Origin: Halichoerus grypus
Lineage: Eukaryota; Chordata; Mammalia; Carnivora; Phocidae
Assembly: GCF_964656455.1 (NCBI RefSeq)
Contig: NC_135726.1
Coordinates: 21,401,168-21,465,167, forward strand
Length of the DNA stretch: 64,000 nucleotides
Direction of reading: 5' to 3'
Part shown: positions 9,530-21,840 of the stretch, in pieces
Layout: every line of letters starts with the position of its first letter
How positions within the stretch are numbered: position 1 is the stretch's first letter
The notes under the pieces: model-generated
What the model was told of the DNA's origin: nothing
Databases searched by the model: none
What the model saw: the letters and a program-made list of their open reading frames with translations, nothing else
Translations under genes and position numbers: made by a program

Positions 9530-12426
9530 GAATATTATTAAAAAGTAAATAAATGAAATGTTATTAACACCCAGCAGTGCAAACAGTGTGGAGTATAGCA
9601 TAGTTTCATAAATTTGTAATGGAAATAAAAATTAGCCAAGCATTCTTAGACCAAAACTTGTCAGCATTTGTAGATATTTTAAGCATTCATTGCTTTTGTT
9701 CAGTATTTATATTCACAAATATTTATTTAAGAGGAAAGAAAAATAGCAACATCAATCAAAACAAAAGCAATAATCAACCCAAACCTTATCCACATAGAAC
9801 AAAAAGCAAGGGGGCGTTTTATTAAAAACTTTAAATCACAAAACTGGAACTGGACTAAATGCTCACATTGGTAAAGAGATAGTTATAAACACCAGCTTCC
9901 ATTCATTACATAGAATTCTATGCAACACTTTTTTAATACTCGGCTAGGAGAAATGTCACAGAAAACCTGACATCTTTTGTAAATGAGATCACATTGGTCG
10001 TTGTTTTACTGTCAATATTTCAGAAGTATGTCAAGAGGTGTGGGGTTTTTTTTTCTCCATCCTTTTTCTTCATTTTCCCTCTGAAATTAGTTTCAAGTAT
10101 TTTTGAATTGGCTCATTTATTATACTCTGTGTTCATACAAGATGATGTAAAAACTGGACATAGTTTTCCAAAGCCACGAGATATCATGAGGCATGTAAAT
10201 TATTGGCTTGTATTCCAATGAAGAGGTAAAACTAAAATCAAATCTCCTTCCTAGGTCTGTGTCACGAAGAATCACAGGGGCCTTTCCAATTAATTATCAC
10301 TGATAGAAAGTACTTTGAAGTTAAAAAGGAAAAGAGTATAGCTAAATTAATGCAAGCAATAAATAATACAAATACACTCATTAACATTGCTCCTGTATCA
10401 TTTTGTGAAACATACCTTTTTTTTTTTCTTTTTTTAATCACTAAAGTGCTGGAGGAACATCTTACACATCTATTTAATACATTTAATCAAATCTTAATCT
10501 TTAGATTCATTCAGATCTGAATCTGAAAAAAACTAGCTATATAAATTAAAATGAGAACGGTAAAGTGATAATTGATTACTTCAATATTTATGAAGGGTAT
10601 TTTGTGCTTCTCAGCTGGAGGACTATCAGGAAAGTTCACCTCCCATGTTTTTGTGGGACCTCAAAGGGAAATAATTAACCCACAAATAGGAAACTGAACA
10701 ATGAAAATAAATAAATCTTCAATTTCTACAGAGAAATCTACAAAGGGTGATAAGTAGAGATTGTTACTTTTTATACTTATTAATCACAAATATATTGATT
10801 ATGGAAATAGCATACTTGTTTCAGGATGGTGAACTGAAGCCTGCTGAAATTATCTCTCTCTTACTTGTCCCATATTTATTAAATTGTTGTAAGACTAATA
10901 AATATGGAATTATATTCAAATTTATAAGTAAATAAACAAATAGACATAGACCAATGACATATCCACTAAAGGAGGAAGCATATGGGGGGCAGGGCACAGC
11001 AGTAGTAGAGACAAAACAAGAAAATTAAGGCCGTCTAGTGTGCATGTGTGTGAGTGGAGCAGGGGTTACTATTATACGAACAACTTTGAAGCCATCATGT
11101 AGGGAAATTAAGTATCTCTGGCCTCATCTTTCTATCTGTCTATTTGTACTGTTTCCATCTACCTATCTACCTATAATTTAATGATATGTTTCTTTAAAGT
11201 TAGCAAAATCAGACCCATTCTAACAACCTACATAAGCAGATTCCTATCCAACAATAATTCTAAATCATTAAATTATAAAGCTGCAGTTGAATGTATTTTA
11301 ACAAACATTCCATTGCATGTTTCCTTTGCATTCATACCTCAATTTGGTATTTTAAACCATGTAAAGAGTAAGATATGGCTGCTTCTCTCAAGGGTGTGAT
11401 ATTCTGAGGGGACAAACTTAGGCATACAATAATTTCTTTAAGTATAGTCATGATAATACAACCACACAACAATTGTAGTAGTATGAATCATTAAAAGACA
11501 GAAACTAAATCCCATGGGTTAGGCACATAAAGAATTTTAGGAATAGAATCCCTTAAGGTAAAATTTAGCTATTGCCTAAATCTTGAAGAAGTGGTATAAT
11601 TTATACTTGATCTCAAGACATCCAGCTCCATCCCTGTGATTTAGTGGAGTTTAACGAACAGCTGATCATTTTTTTCTGCTCCAAGAATTGTGCAAGACAG
11701 TGGATATGCAAAATGCATAGACACACTGTGCCCCCAAGAGGAGACACAGACACTTCAAAGATGACAGCAACTCAGACAATGAAGTGCTAAAATAGGAATG
11801 CGGACATGGTGCTACATGAATACAGAGAAGGCAACACATTCTTCTTCCTTGAGAATGAACAAAAAGTTGAAGAAGCATTTAAGTTGAGCCTTGAAAGACG
11901 GCTTGTAGCTTTTCTGTGGAGAAGAGTGGGGAGCTATTCCTCAGGGGAAGAGACACTGTGAACAGGATAGAAAGGCATGAGATTGCACAGTTTGGGAAAG
12001 CATGCGTATTAATGTCAGGGGCAATACCCACCAGGGACTCATCTTCTTATCTTCAAATAAATATTAAGAATTACAAGGCTATTACAGGCCACATGTTGTT
12101 CCAGCTACTCAGAAGGATTTAGGGCAGGAAATACAGCATACTAGACAGTAAATATGTCTTTGCAGAAGTCCAGGTATTTGTTGGCCAGCTCCGCTTATCT
12201 CCCCCAGGTGAAAGCTCAGGTAATAAAAAAACAAAACAAACAAACACAAAACAAACAAACACTCATGTCTTGCAGGTGTGTGATTCAGCCTAGTTTAGAA
12301 TCTTCATCCCTAACATGAGTAGTATCTATCTACCACTCCAGAGGAGAGCTTCCAGAATCCCTACGTGACACATGTCAATTACAAGAGTTTTCTTCTTAGG
12401 AGCAGATAAGAATGATTTTTAACCTT
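9530..12426. other. Long AT-rich unique stretch without a gene
   Basis: Nothing convincing is visible on either strand. Open frames here are short (under 80 codons), AT-driven and without recognisable domains. A poly(T) run lies at about 10416-10436 and an (ACAAA)n-like run at about 12226-12261. Anonymous ancient repeats beyond visual recognition may be present. Confidence 0.45.
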
Positions 12427-12444
12427 TGGTTAAAATGATTTTTT

Positions 12445-12639
12445 AGAGATTTTATTTATTTGTTTTTCAGAGAGAGAGAAAGAGACTAGGAAGGCACAAG
12501 CAGGGGGGGCGGCAGGCAGAGGGAGAAGCAGGCTCCATGCTGAGAAAGGACCCTGATGCGGGATTCGATCCCAGGACCCTGGGATCATGACCTTAGCCAA
12601 AGGTAGACGCTTAACCGACTGAGCCACCCAGGTGTCCCT
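12445..12639 (-). mobile_element. Carnivore SINE, minus
   Basis: A reverse-complement Can-SINE from 'agagattttatttatttg' to the head 'gagccacccaggtgtccc'. A 17-bp TSD (tggttaaaatgattttt) lies at 12427-12443 and 12639-12655 with no mismatch. Confidence 0.96.
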
Positions 12640-12655
12640 GGTTAAAATGATTTTT

Positions 12656-13379
12656 CAAGTACTTCCTATGAGCCAAGAACTGGGCAAGGCATAGAGCCAG
12701 GGATAATAATAAAATTATTGTTATCTTATTATTAAAATAAAATAATTTAACCAAAGTTTAAATTCTTATTCAGAAAGTGAAAGAATATTGATTCACATAG
12801 TACACTAGTTCTCACATTTTAGTTTGCAAACAGAGAATCCCCTTGTTAAACATTCATATTCTCAGGTCTAAACCTGACTTTATATATATAATTTGAGAAG
12901 AAAAGCCTTGCATATCTGAATATTAAGGCACTTTAAAGGCATAATGTGAAGAACCCCATGGTTTGAGAACCACTGGCAATGGTTACCTATAAAGGAAAAA
13001 GGGAAAGACATTAGGTGGAGATAATTGACACTTTCATCTAATGCAAATTTGTTTTTTTCTGCCAGAAGATATAGGCAAGAATGTGAAATGGCCCATGTTC
13101 TTGGATAGAATTTGCAATTTTCACTCAAAGCAATGGAGAATTTTGTCTGAGTCAGCAAAATGATAGTTATCATGGGCACATTATTCTTGATAACAGAGCT
13201 TAGGGGATAAGGGAGGAAAAATGGCCTAGTGTCCCTGCCAAAGTCACCTGAGGTTGAGGAAGAAAATGAGTTTGGGGGAGTTTAATATGTTTCATGTCTC
13301 CAACCTCATCCCTTACCATAATCCCTTTAATAGTTTGCTTTCCAATCACGCTGATCCATCTTTCACATGACTGTGCTAT
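12656..13379. other. Unique DNA, no feature seen
   Basis: AT-rich. The minus frame at 12880-13179 (99 codons) has no recognisable motif and no sign of exon structure. Confidence 0.4.
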
Positions 13380-13745
13380 ATTACCTCTAGTGAGAGAACC
13401 TTTGCACAAGCTTAGCCTTCTGCCTGGGGTAAAATCATCATCATCACCATCATCATCACATACACATGAACATAGATATTACACATCCCACATCCTTTAC
13501 TCAAGGAAGTAGCCCCTGATCACCACTGGAGTTTTCCCTATCAAATATCCTCTTGGTATCGTATAACTTTATTTCATAGATCTTAACACATTTTTCCTTT
13601 CATGGTCATGTCTGTATTTATTTATATTTTCCTCTGGATAGTAAGCTTGATGAAGGTATGAGATATCCCTGGTTCTGTTCCTTTCTCAGTTCTTAGCTCA
13701 TAGGAAGTACTTGAAAAATCATTTTGAGTTCATTAATCAAAGAAC
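13380..13745 (+). mobile_element. L2-like LINE 3' remnant
   Basis: The order 'gaagtagcccctgatcacca', 'tcttaacacatttttc', 'ctggatagtaagcttgatgaaggtatgagatatccctggttctgttc', 'ttagctcataggaagtac' follows the L2 3' end. A (CAT)n run lies at 13434-13460. Confidence 0.5.
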
Positions 13746-15290
13746 ACAGGTATAAATAAATCAATGATATCCTGGAAGAAAAATTTGGTGATGGTTGGAA
13801 AAATTTAATCCCAGTTTGAACATGAATTCATGATAAGATAGCTAAATTTGAAAATGTTCAAATACTAGTGAGAAGATGATGAGACTAGAGAGTAGGGTCT
13901 GAGACTGTATGTAAAAAACTATAAGAGACTGAAATGATGATGGTCAGGGAGGTTCTGCATATCCAAATTACAAAAAATATTATAAGTCACAAATGAGGCT
14001 TCTCATGTGTTGAAGGAGAAATTCCCCAGAGAAGTGTTTGTGAATAAGTGGGGACTACCAATTGGCCTTTAAGGCTTGGTAAAATATTGACACCATAAAC
14101 CTTATTTCATTCTGATCTAAAAGACAGGGAGGAAGGGGAGGACCCAAGGGCCAGTTAGACCTTTTTCCCGGAAAGTACCACTTTCATAAACTCTTTCAAT
14201 CATCACAAAAGGACAATTGTGATCCCGTTGTCACCTTTTTGAGAAGGAGGAAGAAAATGGGTTATAGAAAGTTTACTTATTTGTCCAGTGTAGCACAGTA
14301 GGTACATAAAAACAGCAGGTCCTCCAAATAATATTTGCTAGCTCTAACATCTGTACTCTTCCAAATTATTAATTTTTAACATCTCTCATATTTCCTGACC
14401 TTTTCAGATGCCCTTCACCTATTAGCTCATGTGGCCTTTTGTTTTCATGTTAAGGCTTTCTCAAGATCAGGATGGTTAAGGCTTTTAGATTACATCCTTC
14501 TTATAAATGGAAACATCCCAGAGTCTTTGCTTGATGGTTTCTAAAAACAAATACACACCTGTCAGAGATCAAGGCTATGGCCTCCCACAGATGACTCAGT
14601 GTCATTTCTTTGAGGGAAGGGGAGTAACTTCTGTGCCTTTTCCTGTCACCTGCTCTCTGCTCCAATTATTTCTAATTTGGAGACCTCTCTTCCCATTCAT
14701 CCCTCTCAGTTCAATCTTCTATCCCTTGTGCAGGGTGAGGGATCATAGTTCCCATACACACATGTCAGGATGCCAAATTACCAGTTAGCAATTAAGGAAG
14801 CCCATTCACAAACCAACATAATCATTCAATTATGTGAAAGTCAGGAGAATGATCTCTTTCCATGATTCTGGCATCCTAAGCCACATCAAAGACGCTGGTA
14901 TTTATTTCAGATCATTATACCTTGATGACTGATCAATTTGACCATCTTCCTATTCTGTGGGACAAACAAAAGGAATCTTTGTCTCCATTTCATGGCCATT
15001 TATCACTCCTCTGGCTTTCAAATTGCAAGGCTGAGATCAAAGAAAAATGGGAGGAGTAGTGTTCAGCAGCCTAATGCTGAGAGCAAAACATGATCATACC
15101 TTAGTGTTTTTTAATTGTTAAATATCACCTCTGCCTACTTTGTATTGTGGAATAAACAATCCTGGAGCAACTAAGATAACCAAGTATCTTAATATATTGT
15201 ACTATACATCACATTATATTTACTCTCTTTGATTTTAGAATCAAGAGAAGCCCCCAAATAATCAATCCAAATGTGGATTCCAAACCATAT
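13746..15290. other. Unique DNA with one weak MIR-like patch
   Basis: No gene is visible. A minus-strand MIR-like segment ('gaggaagaaaatgggttatagaaagtttacttatttgtccagtgtagcac') lies at about 14240-14310. The open frame at 14507-14788 (+, 93 codons) has no recognisable domain. Confidence 0.4.
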
Positions 15291-15294
15291 ATTT

Positions 15295-15405
15295 CCCTAA
15301 ACTCTGCCAGTAATTTGCTGTGTGATTTGGTCAGGTAGCATTCCTTATCTGTGCCTAATTTTTCACACATGTAAAATGAAGAAATGGGAACTTGATCATT
15401 TTTGA
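15295..15405 (+). mobile_element. MIR remnant, plus
   Basis: 'aactctgccagtaatttgctgtgtgatttggtcaggtagcattccttatctgtgcc..cacatgtaaaatgaagaaatggga' follows the MIR core in degraded form. Confidence 0.5.
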
Positions 15406-15479
15406 CATTTCCATTAGCAAGTTAAAGACCCTGCTTTGATATTCAAGTGATGCACCAAATTAATTTACTTGTTATCATA

Positions 15480-15775
15480 ACTGTTTTTATTTCACAAAAT
15501 TCACAAATAAGAAGATGGTGTTATGAATATGAACAAGGGATTTTTCTACAGAGAATATATACCTATAATATGATTTTATGCCCATATTCCCCATATTATC
15601 CCTATAAAATATAAAATCTTGGAGTAAGGTCTAACACTTTTGTTTGTTTAATAATAAACATCATAAATATGTAGCACATGATATGAAAACTTCACCTAAT
15701 TTCCTAAAATCTCTTATTTCCCTCCAGGAGAAACCACCTTCAATAGCTTAGTATGCATCCCATCACATTCCTTTT
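15480..15775 (-). mobile_element. Old L1 remnant, left half of the host site
   Basis: The stretch ending 'ctccaggagaaaccaccttcaatagcttagtatgcatccc' resembles the reverse complement of an old L1 3' region. It appears to continue at 22954-23330, on the other side of the young full-length L1. The young L1 would therefore have landed inside it. Confidence 0.45.
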
Positions 15776-16282
15776 TTTTTTTTTTTTTTTTTTTATTTTT
15801 TTGTTACTGTTATATTTTTTTTAATTTTTTTAGTGTTATGTTAATCCCCATACATTATATCATTAGTTTTAGCTATAGTGTTCCATGATTCATTGTTTGT
15901 GTATAACACCCAGTGCTCCATGCAGAACGTGCCCTCCTCAATACCCATCACCAGGCTAACCCATCCTCCCAACCCCCTCCCCTCTAGAACCCTCAGTTTG
16001 TTTTTCAGAGTCCATTGTCTCTCATGGTTCTTCTCCCCCTCCGATTTCCCCCCCTTCATTCTTCCCCTCCTGCTACATTCTTCTTCTTCTTTTTTTCTTT
16101 CTTAACATATATTGCATTATTTGTTTCAGAGGTACAGATCTGAGATTCAACAGTCTTGCACAATTCACAGCGCTTACCAGAACACATACCCTCCCCAGTG
16201 TCCATCACCCAGTCACCCCATCCCTCCCACCCCACCCCCCACTCCAGCAACCCTCAGTTTGTTTCCTGAGATTAAGAATTCC
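15776..16282 (-). other. L1 3' UTR with G-rich block and poly(A)
   Basis: Sense-strand order (reading down from 16282): 'ttcttaatctcagg', a G-rich block at about 16205-16250 (gagtggggggtggggtggga as sense), a purine-rich (GAA) block at about 16078-16100, a second G-rich block at about 15965-15990, a conserved tail and poly(A). The same 3' UTR is seen in the truncated copies at 6670-7137, 32535-33036 and 36216-36434. Confidence 0.93.
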
Positions 16283-19200
16283 TCATATCAGTGAGGTCAT
16301 ATGATACATGTCTTTCTCTGTTTGACTTACTTCGCTCAGCATAATACCCTCCAGTTCCATCCACGTCGTTGCAAATGGTAAGATCTTATTCCTTTTGATG
16401 GCTGCATAATATTCCATTGTATATATATACCACATCTTCTTTATCCATTCATCTGTTGATGGACATCTTGGCTCTTTCCACAGTTTGGCTATTGTGGACA
16501 TTGCTGCTATAAACATCGGGGTGCACATAGCCTTTCGGGTCCCTACTTTTGTATCTTTGGGGTAAATACCCAGTAGTGCAATTGCTGGATCATATGGTAG
16601 CTCTATTTTCAACTTTTTGAGGAACCTCCATACTGTTTTCCAGAGTGGCTGCACCAGCTTGCATTCCCACCAACAGTGTAGGAGGGTTCCCCTTTCTCCC
16701 CATCCCCGCCAACATCTGTCATTTCCTGACTTGTTAATTTTAGCCATTCTGACTGGTGTGAGGTGGTATCTCATTGAGGTTTTGATTTGGATTTCCCTGA
16801 TGCCGAGCGATGTTGAGCACTTTTTCATGTGTCTGTTGGCCATTTGGATGTCTTCTTTGGAAAAATGTCTGTTCATGTCTTCTGCCCATTTCTTGATTGG
16901 ATTCTTTGTTCTTTGGGTGTTGAGTTTGATGAGTTCTTTATAGATTTTGGATACTAGCCCTTTATCTGATATGTCATTTGCAAATATCTTCTCCCATTCT
17001 GTCAGTTGTCTTTTGGTTTTGTTGACTGTTTCCTTTGCTTTGCAAAAGCTTTTTATCTTGATGAAGTCCCAATAGTTCATTTTTGCCCTTGCTTCCCTTG
17101 CCTTTGGCGATGTTTCTAGGAAGAAGTTGCTGCGGCTGAGGTCGAAGAGCTTGCTGCCTGTGTTCTCCTTTAGGATTTTGATGGACTCCTGTCTCACATT
17201 GAGGTCTTTCAACCATTTGGAGTCTATTTTTGTGTGTGGTGTAAGGAAATGGTCCAGTTTCATTCTTCTGCATGTGGCTGTCCAATTTTCCCAACACCAT
17301 TTGTTGAAGAGACTGTCTTTTTTCCATTGGACATTCTTTCCTGCTTTGTCAAAGATGAGTTGACCATATAGTTGAGGGTCCATTTCTGGGCTCTCTATTC
17401 TGTTCCATTGATCTATGTGTCTGTTTTTGTGCCAGTACCATACTGTCTTGATGATGACAGCTTTGTAGTAGAGCTGGAAGTCTGGAATTGTGATGCCGCC
17501 AGCTTTGCTTTTCTTTTTCAACATTCCTCTGGCTATGCGGGGTCTTTTCTGGTTCCATACAAATTTTAGGATTATTTGTTCCATTTCTTTGAAGAAAGTG
17601 GATGGTATTTTGATGGGGATTGCATTGAATGTGTAGATTGCTCTAGGTAGGATTGACATCTTCACAATATTTGTTCTTCCAATCCATGAGCATGGAACGT
17701 TTTTCCATTTCTTTGTGTCTTCCTCAATTTCTTTCATGAGTATTTTATAGTTTTCTGAGTACAGATCCTTTGCCTCTTTGGTTAGATTTATTCCTAGGTA
17801 TCTTATGGTTTTGGGTGCAATTGTAAATGGGATCGACTCCTTAATTTCTCTTTCTTCTGACTTGTTGTTGGTGTATAGGAATGCCACTGACTTCTGTGCA
17901 TTGATTTTATATCCTGCCACTTGACTGAATTCCTGTATGAGTTCTAGCAGTTTTGGGGTGGAGTCTTTGGGATTTTCCACATAAAGTATCATATCATCTG
18001 CAAAGAGTGAGAGTTTGACTTCTTCTTTGCCAATTTGGATGCCTTTGATTTCTTTTTGTTGTCTGATTGCTGTGGCTAGGACTTCCAATACCATGTTGAA
18101 TAGCAGTGGTGATAGTGGACATCCCTGCCGCGTTCCTGACCTTAGGGGGAAAGCTCTCAGTTTTTCCCCATTGAGAATGATATTCACTGTAGGTTTTTCA
18201 TAGATGGCTTTGATGATATTGAGGTATGTACCCTCTATCCCTATACTCTGAAGAGTTTTGATCAAGAAAGGATGCTGTACTTTGTCAAATGCTTTTTCTG
18301 CATCTATTGAGAGGATCATATGATTCTTGTTCTTTCTTTTGTTAATGTATTGTATCACGTTGATTGATTTGCGGATGTTGAACCAACCTTGCAGCCCAGG
18401 GATAAATCCGACTTGGTCGTGGTGAATAATCCTTTTAATGTACTGTTGGATCCTATTGGCTAGTATTTTGGTGAGAATTTTTGCATCCATGTTCATCAGG
18501 GATATTGGTCTGTAATTCTCCTTTTTGATGGGGTCTTTGTCTGGTTTTGGGATCAAGGTAATGCTGGCCTCATAAAATGAGTTTGGAAGTTTTCCTTCCA
18601 TTTCTATTTTTTGGATCAGTTTCAGAAGAATAGGTATTAATTCTTCTTGAAATGTTTGGTAGAATTCCCCTGGGAAGCCATCTGGCCCTGGGCTTTTGTG
18701 TTTTGGGAGATTTTTGATGACTGCTTCAATTTCCTTAGTGGTTATAGGTCTGTTCAGGTTTTCTATTTCTTCCTGGTTCAGTTTTGGTAGTTGATACATC
18801 TCTAAGAATGCATCCATTACTTCCAGGTTATCTAATTTGCTGGCATAGAGTTGCTCATAATATGTTCTTATAATTGTTTGTATTTCTTTGGTGTTGGTTG
18901 TGATTTCTCCTCTTTCATTCATGATTTTGTTGATTTGGGTCATTTCTCTTTTCTTTTTGATAAGTCTGGCCAGGGGTTTATCAATCTTGTTAATTCTTTC
19001 AAAGAACCAGCTCCTAGTTTCGTTGATCTGTTCTACTGTTCTTTTGGTTTCTATTTCATTGATTTCTGCTCTGATCTTTATGATTTCTCTTCTCCTGCTG
19101 GGTTTAGGCTTTATTTGCTGTTCTTTCTCTAGCTCCTTTAGGTGTAGGGTTAGGTTGTGTACTTGAGACCTTTCTTGTTTCTTGAGAAAGGCTTGTATTG

Positions 19201-20116
19201 CTATATACTTTCCTCTTAGGACTGCCTTTGCTGTATCCCAAAGATTTTGAATAGTTGTGTTTTCATTTTCATTGGTTTCCATGAATTTTTTTAATTCTTT
19301 AATTTCCTGGTTGACCCATTCATTCTTCAGTAGGATGCTCTTTAGCCTCCATGTATTTGAGTTCTTTCCGACTTTCCTCTTGTGATTGAGTTCTAGTTTC
19401 AAAGCATTGTGGTCTGAAAATAGGCAGGGGATGATCCCAATCTTCTGGTACCGGTTGAGACCTGATTTATGACCTAGGATGTGATCTATTCTGGAGAATG
19501 TTCCATGGGCACTAGAGAAGAATGTGTATTCCGTTGCTTTGGGATGGAATGTTCTAAATATGTCTGTGAAGTCCATTTGGTCCAGTGTGTCATTTAAAGT
19601 CTTTATTTCCTTGTTGATCTTTTGCTTAGATGATCTGTCCATTTCAGTGAGGGGGGTGTTAAAGTCCCCCACTATTATTGTATTGTTGTCGATGTGTTTC
19701 TTTGCTTTTGTTATTAATTGCCTTATATAATTGGCTGCTTCCATGTTAGGGGCTTAGATATTTACAATTGTTAGATCTTCTTGTTGGATAGACCCTTTAA
19801 GGATGATATAGTGTCCTTCCTCATCTCTTATTACAGTCTTTGGTTTAAAATCTACTTTGTCTGATATAAGGATTGCCACCCCAGCTTTCTTTTGGTGTCC
19901 ATTAGCATGGTAAATGGTTTTCCACCCCCTCACTTTCAATCTGGGGGTGTCTTTGGGTCTAAAATGAGTCTCTTGCAGACAGCATATCGATGGGTCTTGT
20001 TTTTTAATCCAATCTGATAGCCTGTGTCTTTTGATTGGGGCATTTAGCCCATTTACATTCAGGGTAACATTGAAAGATAGGAATTCAGTGCCATTGTATT
20101 GCCTGTAAAGTGACTG
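16283..20116 (-). pseudogene. ORF2: L1 ORF2 (endonuclease/reverse transcriptase), one nonsense codon
   Basis: ORF2p nicks target DNA and reverse-transcribes L1 (and SINE) RNA. The frame is open from about 20116 to the stop at 16283-16285, except for a TAA at 19754-19756. From the ATG at 19744 there are 1,153 uninterrupted residues. Numbered from that ATG, endonuclease motifs are GDFN at 26-29 and SDHN at 110-113. RT motifs are DAEKAFD at 481-487, RQGCPLSP at 539-546 and FADD at 581-584, and a C-terminal Cys/His segment (CW..HCWWEC) lies near residues 1030-1050. The segment upstream of the stop keeps the endonuclease start (VTLNVNGLNAPIKRHRLSDW, LQETHF). I see no in-frame ATG near the expected start, so initiation is unclear. 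The TAA sits in the NI*APN position, where most L1s have a tyrosine (family knowledge), so it splits off roughly the first 100 residues of the endonuclease domain. Confidence 0.96.
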
Positions 20117-20175
20117 TTACTGTATATTGTTTGTGTTCCTTTCTGGTCTATGTTGCTTTTAGGCTCTCTCTTTGC

Positions 20176-21072
20176 TTAGAGGACCCCTTTCAATATTTGT
20201 TGTAGGGCTGGTTTCGTGTTTGCAAATTCCTTTAGTTTTTGTTTGTCCTGGAAGCTTTTTATCTCTCCTTCAATTTTCAATGACAGCCTAGCTGGATATA
20301 GTATTCTTGGCTGCATATTTTTCTCATTTAGTGCTCTGAATATGTCCTGCCAGTCCTTTCTGGCCTGCCAGGTCTCTGTGGATAGGTCTGTTGCCAATCT
20401 AATGTTTCTACCATTGTAGGTTACATATCTCTTCTCCTGAGCTGCTTTCAGGATTTTCTCTTTGTCTCTGAGACTCATAAGTTTTACTATTAGATGTCGG
20501 AGTGTTGACCTATTTTTATTGATTTTGAGAGGGGTTCTCTGTGCTTCCTGGATTTTGATGCCTATTTCCTTCCCCAAATTAGGGAAGTTCTCTGCTATAA
20601 TTTGCTCCATTATACCTTCTGCCCCTCTCTCTCTTTCTTCTTCTTCTGGGATCCCAATTATTCTAATGTTGTTTCGTCTTATGGTATCGTTTATCTCTCA
20701 AATTCTGCCCTCGTGATCCAGTAGTTGTTTATCTCTCTTTTTCTCAGCTTCTTTATTTTCCATCATTTGGTCTTCTATCTCACTGATTCTTTCTTCTGCC
20801 TCATTTATCCTAGCAGTTAGCGCCCCCATATTTGATTGCACCTCATTGATAGCCTTTTTGATTTCTACTTGGTTAGATTTTAGTTCTTTTACTTCTCCAG
20901 AAAGGGTTTCTCTAATAACTTCCATGTTTTTTTCAAGCCCAGCTAGTATCTTTAAAGTGATGATTCTGAACTCTAGATCTGACATCGTACTAATGTCCGT
21001 ATTGAGTAGGTCCCTGGCAGTCGGTACTACCTCTTGTTCTTTTTGTTGAGGTGATTTTTTCCGTCTTGTCAT
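20176..21072 (-). pseudogene. ORF1: L1 ORF1 (RNA-binding chaperone), one nonsense codon
   Basis: ORF1p coats L1 RNA as a trimer and acts as a nucleic-acid chaperone. The ATG at 21070-21072 opens MTRRKKSPQQKEQEVVPTAR. A Glu/Lys/Ile-rich coiled-coil stretch covers about residues 45-120. Codon 125 is TGA (20698-20700), and the same frame continues without shift to TAA at 20176-20178, for 298 codons in total. The downstream part holds the RRM-like NNIRIIGIPEEEE motif and the C-terminal domain ending ALQQILKGVL. TGA at a position that reads like an Arg codon suggests a CGA-to-TGA CpG transition. A truncated product would keep the coiled coil but lose both RNA-binding domains. Confidence 0.95.
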
Positions 21073-21286
21073 TTTGTGCAGAGGAGAATAGATTAATGAG
21101 AGAACAAAATGCTAGCAGGGTAACAACGTCCCCAGAAAATATACTCTAAACAAATCAGAAAAGACCTGAAGCAGTGGGAAAAGAAAGGGAAAGAGAGAAA
21201 AAAGAAAAGGAAAGAAAAAAAGAAAAAAGAAAAAGATAAAGATAAAAACAAACAAAAGCAGAACAAAACAAAACAAAACAAAAACA

Positions 21287-21840
21287 GAATGTGATCAAAT
21301 ATGATCAGGCTGGATTATAGATCAGTGCCACACACTAGATTTTGGGTGTATTTTGGTCTGTTAAAAGAAAGTCCCTCCCAAAATTTTAAAGAAAGAAAAA
21401 CTTATATATGTACAAAAATAAGGGTTGATATGATGAAGGGATGGAATATGACTGTAAAGATGGAAATTATAAAAAAATTTAAAAAAGGATTTGATAAGTT
21501 GTTTGAAAAAAGAAAGAAGAGGATTAAAAAAAAAAAAAAAGAAAGAAAAAAGGGAGAGAATGTGATCAGGCAGGGGAGTAGGAAAAAACCATACACTAGA
21601 GATTTAGAGTATATTTTGATCTGTTAGAAGAAACTATCTCAAGATTTTAAAGAGAGAACAACTTATATATATATGCCAAAAATACGGGTAACTACTATGA
21701 AGGGATAGAATATGACTTTAAAAATGAAAAATAAATTTTTTTTTTTTTTTAAAAGGGATTGATAAGATGTTGGTTGAAAAAGGGAAAAAGAAAAATTCAA
21801 AAAAAAAGAAAAAAGGAAAAAAGAAAAAAAAGTTAAAAAA
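21287..21840. repeat. Two-copy imperfect tandem repeat in L1 5' UTR
   Basis: Two units of about 271 bp begin with 'gaatgtgatca' at 21287 and 21558. Shared landmarks in the same order are 'cacactaga/atacactaga', 'tattttg(g/a)tctgtta(a/g)aagaaa', 'tttaaaga', 'aacttatatat', 'atgaagggat(g/a)gaatatgact', and 'ttgataag(t/a)tg(t)' followed by A-rich runs. The units diverge by many substitutions and by A-run length. Confidence 0.85.

Noticed and set aside
16617..20716. Many plus-strand frames of 60-110 codons (for example 18851-19132)
   Set aside because: They are antisense shadows of the L1 ORF2 and ORF1 frames on the minus strand.
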